Below are positions 17,601 to 25,083 of a DNA stretch of 64,000 nt, piece by piece. The notes under the pieces were generated by a model. It worked only from the letters and a program-made list of their open reading frames with translations, ran no database searches and had not been told where the DNA came from. The position numbers and the translations under genes are program-made. Each line of letters opens with the position of its first letter. Within the stretch, counting starts at the first letter, position 1. This stretch comes from Acidobacteriota bacterium (GTDB lineage Bacteria; Acidobacteriota; Terriglobia; Bryobacterales; Bryobacteraceae), in assembly GCA_018268715.1 (NCBI GenBank), contig JAFDVZ010000015.1, positions 164,635 through 228,634 of the forward strand. The letters run 5' to 3'.

Positions 17601-17923
17601 ACGCCGGCCCCCATACGGTGGACCGCTGGATCAACGCCGCCGCGTTCCAGCGCCTCGACCCCGTCACGCAGGCGGGCCAGTTCGGCAACGCCGGCCGCAA
17701 CATCGCGCGCGGCCCCGCATTTACGAATCTCGATCTTTCGCTGACGCGAGCGTTCGCGTTGCGCGAGTCCGTGCGGCTGCAATTCCGCGCCGAAGTGTTC
17801 AACGTCGCCAATCATGCGAACTTCGGATTGCCCGTCGCCGATATGAACTCGTCGAACTTCGGGCGCATCCTTTCGGCCGCCCCGCCGCGGCTCATGCAAT
17901 TCGGATTCAAGGTGGTGTTCTGA
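14669..17923 (+). CDS. TonB-dependent receptor, Oar-like, with carboxypeptidase-regulatory domain
   Basis: This 1084-residue outer-membrane protein has a signal peptide (about 1-20) and a CarboxypepD_reg-like beta-sandwich at about 24-110 (ATIEGEVRDPSGAPVASGVV). A plug domain carries ELPLNGRNFTQLGLLQTGV and VNGMRPESNVYLVDG. A 22-strand barrel ends in the aromatic beta-signal FGFKVVF. No classical SusD partner is present, as is typical of Acidobacteriota. It probably imports a glycan or peptide. It is divergent from the glycosidase pair across 100 bp and is followed after one base by the selenoprotein gene, indicating one transcript. It is paralogous to the receptor at 19738-22980. Confidence 0.92.
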   Translation: MSRWLIIGAMCAAACSVLMAQDPAATIEGEVRDPSGAPVASGVVTATNRESGFKRTAMSNSDGLFRLPPLPVGEYLVETSAERFAGFAQTVRVEVGQTVRLPIVLAIAGRQDAVTVSAEAPIVDTATNILGKVVTGHEITELPLNGRNFTQLGLLQTGVAPLTAGVRTAGGSLRQGQAYTVNGMRPESNVYLVDGSGNGNRMDGGFALKVPVDAIAEFRILTQSAPPEYGGTGGATTSVVTRAGGNRVHGTVYEFIRNDKLDARNFFSNQVEPLKQNQFGGTLGGPIKRDRLFLFGYFEGYRNRQGATYSSTVPTALQRQGDFSERTAPLLNLAAGGAAFPGNRIPASAINPVALNVLSMYPAANVAPSIYRATVVATDDNNQAGIRGDYALTARDQLFVRYSYSGGHAINPVSVRGSDAPGFPTRDDTAAHSASISETHLFTPALSSQFRLAFLRYEFLFDQRLNRTPPSALGFGYAPASDIGQGPPFFNISGYSPIGGAITGPRLSDQNNYEASEGLAWFRGAHSMKVGGSFLRTQVNMFQAIAPNAFFVFASTFPTNDAIANLLLGAPVTFYQGLGDFGRGMRDWNAGLYAQDEWRVGRRLTVNYGVRYERLNPLRELRDRLNAFVPGVQSTVRPDAPTGLLFPGDSGIGKGIAQDYNGWMPRIGVAWDPTGAGRWSIRSSYGIFYEPFQNGSGTASQGPVSSLPWAQFNQYSGAGLNFANPYSNQIYPTPGTFVRPSTVFAIDATARPPYAQNWNFGIQRSLFDSYLVEVRYVGSKGTRLPRNLEANPAVFGPGANAQNADRRRLYANCPANGAACDFSTIAMLSNITNSTYHAAQASVSRRFAAGFAMNVSYWYSKTLDYLSAMNLSGSAAKPLSGENDLAQNPFNLAAEHGPSLFDARHRFVASGTYELRLAASRPAALRAAANGWQLNGIMSHNSPSPFTVSDTANVSLQANSPPISGFAASRPNLVGDPNAGPHTVDRWINAAAFQRLDPVTQAGQFGNAGRNIARGPAFTNLDLSLTRAFALRESVRLQFRAEVFNVANHANFGLPVADMNSSNFGRILSAAPPRLMQFGFKVVF

Positions 17924-17924
17924 C

Positions 17925-18542
17925 ATGGAGCCAATGTTCCTCCCGGGGGTGGAGAACAACCCCAAGCCGTCGCCCTACGCGGACGCGATCAACATGATGA
18001 AGTCGGCCGGCGCCGAGTATCCGCAGATCTGGCACATGTTCGCCTTTCTGCCGAACGCCACTCAGCATCTGGCGCAATTCACCCAGTGCGTGCTGCGCGA
18101 GCCGGGGCCGCTGACGCCGGGATTCCGCGAGTTGATCGCGGCCTACACGTCGGTGCGCAATCACTGCCCGTTTTGAACGAAGTCCCACGCCGCGGTCGCG
18201 GCGGTGCTGCTGGGCGAGGAGAGGGCGGTCGACAATGGCGAAGAAATCGTGACGGCCGCGCTCGAGAACATCGAGACCTCGCCGCTTGACGAAAAGGAGA
18301 AGGCGATGCTGCGTTTCGTGGACAAAGTGAATCATCACTCGCCGTCGATTTCGCCGGCGGACATGCAGCCGCTGTATGAGGCAGGCTGGACCGACGAAGC
18401 GATCTACTACGCCATCACGGTCTGCGCGCTGTTCAACTTCTACAACCGGTGGATCGACGCGAGCGGTGTGCATCCGCTATCGGACGAGGCGCACCGCCAG
18501 GGCGCGAAACGCTCCGCCGTCATGGGCTATGCACGTAAGTAG
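17925..18542 (+). CDS. AhpD-like/carboxymuconolactone decarboxylase-family selenoprotein (in-frame UGA)
   Basis: The same frame runs from ATG 17925 to TAG 18540-18542 with a single in-frame TGA at 18174-18176 (codon 84). Without it the frame is a full-length 205-residue AhpD-like peroxidase-related protein. The TGA sits inside the active-site motif, giving SVRNHCPF-U-TKSHAA. It replaces the second Cys of CxxC exactly, and the conserved His follows four positions later (CxxUxxxH). Homology continues on both sides without a gap. A hairpin with a GGUC loop starts 10 bases after the TGA. Selenocysteine is therefore the best reading. A nonsense mutation or sequencing error (TGC to TGA) is the alternative. 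AhpD-like selenoproteins are a known family. The role would be thiol peroxidase or disulphide reductase. It lies between a TonB receptor and an MFS gene in one operon. Confidence 0.82.
18174..18206 (+). promoter_or_regulatory. UGA codon with bacterial SECIS-like stem-loop
   Basis: After the TGA (18174-18176) the bases 18186-18206 fold as CAC-GCCGC, loop GGTC (18194-18197), GCGGC, one bulged G, GTG. The loop opens with GGU and begins 18 bases after the UGA. Both features match what is known of bacterial SECIS elements recognised by SelB, such as E. coli fdhF with its GGUC loop. Confidence 0.72.
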
Positions 18543-19812
18543 CGCACGCGAGGAGTATCGAGCCGATTACGAAGGCTGGCGCGTCGCCGCGGCCGCCGCG
18601 GTCGGCGTGTTCCTCGGCTTCGCGTCGATGCTCGTATATACTTTTGGCGTCTTCCTGAAGCCGGTCAGCGCGGAGTTCGGCTGGTCGCGGCAGGCGGCTT
18701 CGGCGGCCTTTGGAATCGCCGCCATGACGGTCGCGGTGTGTTCGCCGGGACTCGGACGCCTGCTCGACGCCCGCGGTCCGCGGCGCGTGGTGGTTCCATC
18801 CATCTTCGTGTTCGGCTCGGCGTTCGCCTCGCTCGCGCTGTTGACGCCCGCTCTCTGGCGCCTGTACGCGACCTTCTGTGTGTTGGGCGTAGTGGGCAAC
18901 GGCACGGCGCAAATGGCCTACGCGCGCGCCATCTCCACTTGGTTCGTGCGGCGTCGTGGACTGGCGCTCGCGGTGATGATGGCGGGCGGCGCCATTGGGG
19001 CCATCGTGCATCCTCCCGTGGCCCAGCGTCTCATTGATGCGCTCGGCTGGCGCGGAGCGTTCGCCGCCATGGGCGCCGCCGTGGTCGTCATTGGCGTACC
19101 GGTCGCCGCGGCGTTCGTAAAGCAGCGGCCCTTCGCCAATTCCGCGGCCGGCGTCACCGACCTGCCCGGCGCCACGGTGCGCCAGGGTTTGCGCTCGCGC
19201 CCGTTCTGGCTCACCGTCGCCATTCTGTTCATCGCCTCCATCACGCAGAACGCCGCCATCACGCATCTGCCGGCGCTGTTGACCGATCGCGGAGTCCCCT
19301 CCGATCGAGCCGCACTCGCGCTTTCGGCGCTGGGCGTCGCCGCCCTGATCGGACGCATCGCCGCGGGCTACCTGCTCGACCGCGTGTTCGCGCCGCTCGT
19401 GTCCGCTGTCTTGCTCGCGCTGTGCGCCATCGGAGCGTACGTGCTCTCCGTCACCGCCACGTTTGAAGCGGGCTGTGCGGCGGCCGCGCTGATTGGCGTC
19501 GGCATGGGCGGAGAAGCCGACGTCACGCCCTACCTGCTCAGCCGCTATCTCGGGCTACGATCTTTCTCCACGCTGTACGGATTCACGTGGTCGGCCTACG
19601 CGGTGGCGGGCGCGCTGGGACCCATCCTGATGGGCGCGGTGTTCGACGCTGCTGGATCCTACGGCGCCCTGCTCGGCTACCTCACTGTCTTCACCCTCGC
19701 CGCCGCGGCGCTCAACTTCGCCATGCCTCCCTACCCGCTACCACAGCAGCTTGAGGGCGAACTGGATCAACCGCGGCGGACCAGCCTCGAGGACGCGCCC
19801 GAAATTGGGTGA
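18529..19812 (+). CDS. MFS transporter (OFA/monocarboxylate-like)
   Basis: The 427-residue protein has about twelve membrane helices, starting with VAAAAAVGVFLGFASMLVYTFGVFL. The loop between helices 2 and 3 (GRLLDARGPRRVVVPS) matches the MFS signature of the oxalate/formate antiporter-like group. The ATG at 18529 overlaps the end of the selenoprotein frame by 14 bp. A longer upstream frame only re-reads the selenoprotein in another phase. The last 25 codons lie antisense to the 3' end of the receptor at 19738, a 75-bp tail-to-tail overlap. The substrate is probably a small organic acid released during glycan breakdown, but this is inference from family and context. Confidence 0.85.
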   Translation: MHVSSAREEYRADYEGWRVAAAAAVGVFLGFASMLVYTFGVFLKPVSAEFGWSRQAASAAFGIAAMTVAVCSPGLGRLLDARGPRRVVVPSIFVFGSAFASLALLTPALWRLYATFCVLGVVGNGTAQMAYARAISTWFVRRRGLALAVMMAGGAIGAIVHPPVAQRLIDALGWRGAFAAMGAAVVVIGVPVAAAFVKQRPFANSAAGVTDLPGATVRQGLRSRPFWLTVAILFIASITQNAAITHLPALLTDRGVPSDRAALALSALGVAALIGRIAAGYLLDRVFAPLVSAVLLALCAIGAYVLSVTATFEAGCAAAALIGVGMGGEADVTPYLLSRYLGLRSFSTLYGFTWSAYAVAGALGPILMGAVFDAAGSYGALLGYLTVFTLAAAALNFAMPPYPLPQQLEGELDQPRRTSLEDAPEIG

Positions 19813-22800
19813 CACCATATCGTTCACCGGAATCCCCAGGTTGGCGTGGTTCATCGCGTTGAAGGCCTCGGCGCGAAACTGCAGGTTCAGCCGTTCGGTC
19901 ATCGGGAAGGTCCGGGCCAGCGACAGGTCGACATTCGCCTTTCCGGGCCCCTGCACGATATTGCGCCCCTCGTTGCCGAAGCGCCCCGCTTCCGTCGTTG
20001 CGTTCAGGCGCCGGAACGAGGCGGGCGAGATCCACTGCTCGATGGACCGGCCACTGAAACCGTTCGGGTCTGAGACGGCGTCCGGCCGGCTCGCGAACGT
20101 TCCCGCAACTGGCGGAATCGCGGCCTGCAACGACACGTTGCGCGAATCGTAGACCGTGAACGGGGTCCCCGTGTTGGCTACGATGATCGCGCTCAACTCC
20201 CACTGGTCGAAGACTCGCTTCACCAGGGTCGTCGAATCGTGGAACCAGGCGGGCTGCCAGATCCCGCTCGCCACCAGTCGGTGACGCGCGTCGAACAGCG
20301 AGCGGCCATGCTCGGCCCGCAGGTCGAACGGATTCTGCGCCAGGTCCATCTCTCCCGAAACGAGAATCGGCGCCGGACCCGCGATGTGCAGGCTCGAAGA
20401 ATAATCGAGCGACTTAGAATACGTGTAGGACACGTTGAATCCCGCGCCCTTCTGAAAGCGGCGGCTCACCGACGCCTGCGCCGCGTGATAGGTGGAATTC
20501 GTGGATCCGTCCACCAGCGCCGCGTAGCCGAGCGCGCACGGGCTGGTCGCGTCGGGGCAGTTCGCGTAGATGCGGCGGCGCCCGGCGTTAGCGGCTGTGG
20601 CGCCGGGCTGGTATGCTGCCGGGTTTGCGTCGATGAACCGCGGCAGGTGTGTGCCCTTCGTGCCGACGTAGCGCAGTTCGACGGTTTGCTCGCCCCAGGC
20701 GCGCTGGATGGCGAGGTTCCAATCCTGCGCGTAGGGTGGTTTCAGGTCGTTCGAAATCGTGAACAGATTCATCGGCTGCGTGAACATCCCCGGCGCGAAC
20801 GACGGCGTGACGGCGCCGAACGGCTGTCCGAAGTTCACGGTGTTGCCCGTCACCTGCCGCACAATCACCCACGGTAATGTTTGGGTGGCCACCCGCAGGG
20901 GGCCTCCCACGCCGTTGGCCAGCGTATCGTAGAAGATCGCGTAGCCGGCCCGGACCGTTGTGCGAGCCTTGCCGTCGGGGTCCCACGCCACGCCGAGCCG
21001 GGGCATGAATCCCATGTAATACACCGGCGCGATGGTGTCGGGAACCCCGGGATCGCCGGGCACAAGCACTCCAGCCGGCGCCTGCGGGAACACGGTGGAT
21101 TGGCGGCCCGGCGCGAAGGCGTTCAATCTGCCGTTGATCTCGCTGAACGGCGTCGTGATCTCATACCGCATCCCATAGTTCAGCGTCAGCCGGCCGGAGA
21201 CGCGCCACTCGTCCTGCGCATAGGCGTTGATGTCCCGGCTCCGCAGGCCGCGGTAGAAGTCGCCCCCCGCTTGTGTGAACGTGCTGGGACGGCCCATCAG
21301 GAAGTTCGCGAAAGCGTCGCTGGCCGGCGAGTTTGAGAAGATGAAGCCGCCGTTGGCGTAGTGGCCCTGGTTCGAATTCACCTGCGTCCGGCGGTATCCG
21401 ACGCCGAACTTGTAGCTGTGGCGGCCCACCGCGTGAGCCAGCGCCTCCTGGAATTCGAAGTCGTTCTGGGTGGTGTCGCGCGGTCCGATGGCAGGGTCGC
21501 CCATGTTCGAATAGCCGTTGATGATGACGAACGGCGCGCCTTCGGCGAAGGCGAGCGTCGAATCGTACCCGAAGCCGAGCGCGCGCGGCGACAGTCCGCT
21601 GAGCCGCTTTTCCAGCACGAACCAGTGGCGGAACAACGAGGCGCGGAACGTATTGATGGTGGATCCGGCCGCATGGGTGTCGGCGATGGTGAACAGTTGC
21701 GTGCGCAGGTCATCCTCCACCGGGAATCCCGGCAGGTCGGCGCCCAGAATTGAGAAGGGATTGCTCGTATAGCCCTTTGAGAACGTGTAGCGCGTGGTGA
21801 GCGAGTCGGTGGTCCCGAGTTGGAAATCGAGCTTGATCCCCGCCTGCTCGGTGTCATTGGCAAGCGGCTGCGTGGAGGTGTAGAAGGACGGCGAAACGTT
21901 GCCGGATGGGTAGTATCGCAGCAGACTGACCGACAGCGGATCCTGGAGCGATTTCGGGATCTGGCCGCCGGGAAACGGTGCGCCCGCGGCGTCCGTCACC
22001 GGGACCGTCGAGGCCGAAAAATCGCCGGCGCGTTGCGCGGGCGTCGGCACCGTGGATCCGCGAGTGATGCCCTGCCGGTTGCGGAACCCTTCGTAGTAGC
22101 CGAAGAAGAAGGCTTTGTTGCGGCGAATGGGGCCGCCGAGCGTTCCCCCAAATTGGTTCTGCTTGAGCGGTTCCGTATGGGAGACGAAGAAGTTGCGGGT
22201 GTCCAGCCAGTCGTTCCGCAGGAATTCGTACAACACGCCGTGAAGGTCATTTCCGCCCGCGCGCGTCACCACGCTCGTGTTCGCGCCGCTCGCGCCGCCA
22301 TATTCGGCGGGCGCGGTGTGCGTCAGAATCTTGAACTCGTCGATCGCGTCGATGGGCGGCTTCAACGCGTATCCGCCGTCGATGCGGTTCACCACGCGCG
22401 CGCCGTCGATCAGGAAGTTGTTCGATTCCGGCCGCTGCCCGTTGACGATGTAGGCGTGGCCGCTGCGCCGGGACCCGCCCTGCTCCGTCAGTCCCGCCGT
22501 CATCGGAACCACGCCCAGTTGCAGTTGCCCGAGTTGCGAGAAGTTCCGGCCGTTCAACGGCAGTTCGGCCACTTCCTGGCGCGTGATCACGTTCCCCAGC
22601 ACGTTCGCGCTCGTTTGCACCAGCGCCGCGGACTCCTCCACCGTCACCGTCTCTCGATTGCCCTCCAGGTTCAGCACCACGTGCAGGCGCGCGGTCTGGT
22701 TCACGTCCAGTTGGATCGAAGGATTCCGGTAAGCAAGAAACGACGCCTTCTCAACGACGATTTCATACTGCCCGATCGGCAGCACGGGAAATTGGAAGCC

Positions 22801-22980
22801 GCCGCCGTCGGGCGTAAGTCGAGTCATGACGGCGCCGGTGCGCGCGTTCTTGAGCGTTACCGAAGCTGCTGGAATGGGGGCGCCGGTTTGGTCGACCACG
22901 TCGCCTTCAACGGCGGCGGTGGGATCCTGAGCCAAGGCGGGCGCGACGCAGGCGAGTAGGGCGAACAATAGGAACCGCAT
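19738..22980 (-). CDS. TonB-dependent receptor, Oar-like, with carboxypeptidase-regulatory domain
   Basis: The 1080-residue outer-membrane protein starts at ATG 22980 with signal peptide MRFLLFALLACVAPALAQ. An upstream start at 23013 would bury the signal sequence. The domains are CarboxypepD_reg (about 20-105), plug (ELPLNGRNFSQLGQLQLG; NNFLIDGARVVNRIDGG) and a beta-barrel ending in the aromatic FALKLLW. It shares many blocks with the receptor at 14669 (for example DLAQNPF and SLFDARHR), so the two are paralogues, here arranged convergently with the MFS gene between. The substrate is unknown. Confidence 0.92.
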   Translation of the reverse strand: MRFLLFALLACVAPALAQDPTAAVEGDVVDQTGAPIPAASVTLKNARTGAVMTRLTPDGGGFQFPVLPIGQYEIVVEKASFLAYRNPSIQLDVNQTARLHVVLNLEGNRETVTVEESAALVQTSANVLGNVITRQEVAELPLNGRNFSQLGQLQLGVVPMTAGLTEQGGSRRSGHAYIVNGQRPESNNFLIDGARVVNRIDGGYALKPPIDAIDEFKILTHTAPAEYGGASGANTSVVTRAGGNDLHGVLYEFLRNDWLDTRNFFVSHTEPLKQNQFGGTLGGPIRRNKAFFFGYYEGFRNRQGITRGSTVPTPAQRAGDFSASTVPVTDAAGAPFPGGQIPKSLQDPLSVSLLRYYPSGNVSPSFYTSTQPLANDTEQAGIKLDFQLGTTDSLTTRYTFSKGYTSNPFSILGADLPGFPVEDDLRTQLFTIADTHAAGSTINTFRASLFRHWFVLEKRLSGLSPRALGFGYDSTLAFAEGAPFVIINGYSNMGDPAIGPRDTTQNDFEFQEALAHAVGRHSYKFGVGYRRTQVNSNQGHYANGGFIFSNSPASDAFANFLMGRPSTFTQAGGDFYRGLRSRDINAYAQDEWRVSGRLTLNYGMRYEITTPFSEINGRLNAFAPGRQSTVFPQAPAGVLVPGDPGVPDTIAPVYYMGFMPRLGVAWDPDGKARTTVRAGYAIFYDTLANGVGGPLRVATQTLPWVIVRQVTGNTVNFGQPFGAVTPSFAPGMFTQPMNLFTISNDLKPPYAQDWNLAIQRAWGEQTVELRYVGTKGTHLPRFIDANPAAYQPGATAANAGRRRIYANCPDATSPCALGYAALVDGSTNSTYHAAQASVSRRFQKGAGFNVSYTYSKSLDYSSSLHIAGPAPILVSGEMDLAQNPFDLRAEHGRSLFDARHRLVASGIWQPAWFHDSTTLVKRVFDQWELSAIIVANTGTPFTVYDSRNVSLQAAIPPVAGTFASRPDAVSDPNGFSGRSIEQWISPASFRRLNATTEAGRFGNEGRNIVQGPGKANVDLSLARTFPMTERLNLQFRAEAFNAMNHANLGIPVNDMVSPNFGRVLEAGPPRLIQFALKLLW

Positions 22981-22984
22981 CAGA

Positions 22985-23021
22985 TGGTCCGAAGGCGTAG
23001 TGTGCCATCTCACTGGTCCGG
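22985..23021. promoter_or_regulatory. Repeated TGGTCCG motif before the TonB receptor gene
   Basis: TGGTCCGA (22985-22992) and TGGTCCGG (23014-23021) occur 29 bp apart in the leader of the receptor gene at 22980. They resemble half-sites of GntR/FadR-type operators (TGGTCnGACCA) and the TGGTCTGACT copies before the receptor at 25084. The regulator is unknown. Confidence 0.25.
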
Positions 23022-23059
23022 AAAAGAATAATCGGTTCCTATTATCCCGGTGTGGCTCG

Positions 23060-24739
23060 TCAGGGCTTGACGATCTCGTCGTATAACTTGTCTCCCGCGA
23101 TCCGATGCACGGCCGTGGAAGGATGGGCGGCGTGGTAGTAATAATACGCCGACGGCTTCGCGCACGGCGCGTCGCTCTCGCCGAAGATCGCCCGCCCGGC
23201 GCAGGCGTCCTTCACATTCTCAATTCCGTAGGCCGCCGGATTCCGCATTACCTCATCGAAGAAACGGCCCCAGCCGCTTGTTTCGATGGTCGCCTCCGGC
23301 AGTACGGCTCGCAACTCAGAGGGAATTCGGGCTAATTCGGGATTAAGCCGCTCGGAAACTTCGCGGAAGGCCGGTATGGCCACGGGCAACACGGCGATCC
23401 GGAAGTTGCGCGCGCCCATCGCGTACAACTTGCGAATGTGGCCTTCCATGTTCGCCACCGTTTCGGCGCTGGGAAGCCGCCGGTCGTTCAGCCCTCCGGC
23501 CAGGTAGAACAGCGTGCGCGCCGGATCGAACACGATCGCCTTGGACTCCACCCGAGCCGCGAAATCGTCCACCTGGTTCGCCATGCCATAACCGAGCAGC
23601 GCGCCTTTCACCTTGCGGCCCGCTCCACGACCCGTCTGCGCTCCGCTCACGGCGAAGTTGATGCTGCCGCTGTTGGCGCCCGGCGCCGAGGGCGTCGTCA
23701 ACTGGAACCCAAGCCGATTCGCCAGATAACCGACTGCCGTTGGACCGTCGCCATCCACGTAACCCGCGCCCATATCCGAATAGCTGTCGCCGAACACAAA
23801 CATCCGGCTGATGGGCGGCTTCACCACTCCGATCGACTGGAGCCACGCCTCAAACAACGTCGTCCACTGGTCCGACGAGCGTCCCAGCGTCTTCATTCCG
23901 AACCCGTGATCGCCCGTCCGGAACGAGTGGAATTCGGCCGTCTTCCCCGCCGCATGCCAAGCCATGTACAACCGCGCGGCCGAATTCGGCGGGATCATCC
24001 TGTCGTCGTCGGCGATGGCGATGAACAGCGGCGGCGCGTCGTCGGGAACCGGCGTCGCGGTCCGATACGCCGCATAGATGGGCGCGGCGAAGTCCGGGCG
24101 GCTCTCGGCGTCGTGCTGCATCACCGGTCCCATCACCACTCCGCCGCCCGCCGAGAATCCGATGATGCCGATCCGATGCGGATCCAGCGACCACTCGGCC
24201 GCATGCCGCCGCACATACCGGATCGCCTGCCGCCCGTCCTGCTCGCCCATGGCGATCGCCGCCAGCGTCGCCGCGTCGTAGGGCGGGGGCGTTTCGGCGC
24301 GCACGTTGACCCTCGTCAGCATTCGCGTGAGTTGCTGCAAATAGGCGGTCATCTCGGTCTCGTCCTCGGGCGTATGCATCACCCGGTAGCGCAGCACGAA
24401 GGCCGTGATCCCCCTTCTGACGGCCCATCGGGCCACATCGACGCCCTCGTAATCCACCATCAGGAAGCGAAAAGCACCTCCTGGCGCGATGATGAGCGAC
24501 GCTCCGTTCGCCTTCCCGGCCTCCGGTTTGTACATCGTCAGCGTCGGCATCGACACGTTGCGAATCATCCGAGCCCCGTTCCGGACCCCAGGCTGCTCCT
24601 TCCAGGTCCAGTTTTCGGATCCCGGCGCCGCGGCCGGCCAGATGGGGAAGACCCCGGCCGCGTCGGGACTCAGAACAGCGGGCGTCTGGGCTGAGAGGAT
24701 GGCGGCGGCCGCCAAAATCAGGATGAGGCGCATGTTCAT
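23060..24739 (-). CDS. Secreted two-domain hydrolase: alpha/beta-hydrolase fused to SGNH/GDSL-like esterase
   Basis: The 559-residue protein has a signal peptide (MNMRLILILAAAAILSAQ). Residues about 60-300 form an acetyl-xylan-esterase-like alpha/beta hydrolase, with an HG-type oxyanion region replaced by APGGAFR, a nucleophile elbow GFSAGGG, an Asp in IADDDRM and a catalytic His in GDHGFGM. Residues about 310-559 form an SGNH/GDSL esterase, with FVFGDSYSDMG as block I, GLND as block III and a C-terminal HPS-type motif in HAAHPSTAVH. Both active sites look intact. It likely removes acyl groups from polysaccharides in two ways. It is divergent from the TonB receptor at 25084 across a motif-rich 344-bp region. 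Confidence 0.85.
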   Translation of the reverse strand: MNMRLILILAAAAILSAQTPAVLSPDAAGVFPIWPAAAPGSENWTWKEQPGVRNGARMIRNVSMPTLTMYKPEAGKANGASLIIAPGGAFRFLMVDYEGVDVARWAVRRGITAFVLRYRVMHTPEDETEMTAYLQQLTRMLTRVNVRAETPPPYDAATLAAIAMGEQDGRQAIRYVRRHAAEWSLDPHRIGIIGFSAGGGVVMGPVMQHDAESRPDFAAPIYAAYRTATPVPDDAPPLFIAIADDDRMIPPNSAARLYMAWHAAGKTAEFHSFRTGDHGFGMKTLGRSSDQWTTLFEAWLQSIGVVKPPISRMFVFGDSYSDMGAGYVDGDGPTAVGYLANRLGFQLTTPSAPGANSGSINFAVSGAQTGRGAGRKVKGALLGYGMANQVDDFAARVESKAIVFDPARTLFYLAGGLNDRRLPSAETVANMEGHIRKLYAMGARNFRIAVLPVAIPAFREVSERLNPELARIPSELRAVLPEATIETSGWGRFFDEVMRNPAAYGIENVKDACAGRAIFGESDAPCAKPSAYYYYHAAHPSTAVHRIAGDKLYDEIVKP

Positions 24740-24817
24740 ATCTTCCTCCCGATCGGTCCGGATCGCACCCGATCGAATCCGGATTCGACGGGAATCTAGT
24801 TCTTAATCGATAACTAT

Positions 24818-24864
24818 TGGTCTGACTTGAGAAAGGTCAGACGAGCGCGGCAAGTGGTCTGACT
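24818..24864. promoter_or_regulatory. Three GTCTGAC-type sites, GntR-like operator cluster
   Basis: TGGTCTGACT occurs at 24818-24827 and again at 24855-24864, with the inverted copy AGGTCAGAC at 24834-24842. The first two can pair as a hairpin (GTCTGAC/GTCAGAC). The core resembles GntR/FadR-family sites. It lies in the 344-bp divergent region between the esterase and the TonB receptor and may control either one. Confidence 0.4.
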
Positions 24865-24875
24865 GGGCGGTTGAG

Positions 24876-24889
24876 TGGTAGCGCTTTCA
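24876..24889. promoter_or_regulatory. LacI/CcpA-like operator
   Basis: TGGTAGCGCTTTCA matches the pseudopalindromic catabolite-type consensus TGWAARCGYTWWCA at 12 of 14 positions, with the central CG typical of LacI-family sites. It lies about 110 bp upstream of the -35 box of the TonB receptor gene at 25084. Confidence 0.45.
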
Positions 24890-24998
24890 ATCGGCCTCGC
24901 CTCGGTCGTCGAACGGCGCTGTCAGCGGTATCCGAAAGTAACGGAAATAGCGGTGGCAGAATCACTTAGCGCATTTATCAAGAACGTTGCAACTTCGA

Positions 24999-25027
24999 TT
25001 GTCTCGAACCATGACCGGTGATATACT
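24999..25027 (+). promoter_or_regulatory. Sigma-70-like promoter of the TonB receptor gene
   Basis: TTGTCT (24999-25004) and TATACT (25022-25027) are separated by 17 bp. The expected transcript starts about 50 bp before the ATG at 25084, which is preceded by AAGGGGG. No other open frame was supported between 24740 and 25083. Confidence 0.55.
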
Positions 25028-25083
25028 GACGCTCCGTGTGGGCATGTTTCTGTCGAATGCTTGCACGACTCGCAAGGGGGACT

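Noticed and set aside
17925-18176. Two separate small genes (83 and 112 codons) instead of one
   Set aside because: They share a frame, the first ends exactly at the redox motif, and the second lacks a ribosome binding site. A UGA-encoded selenocysteine explains all of this better.
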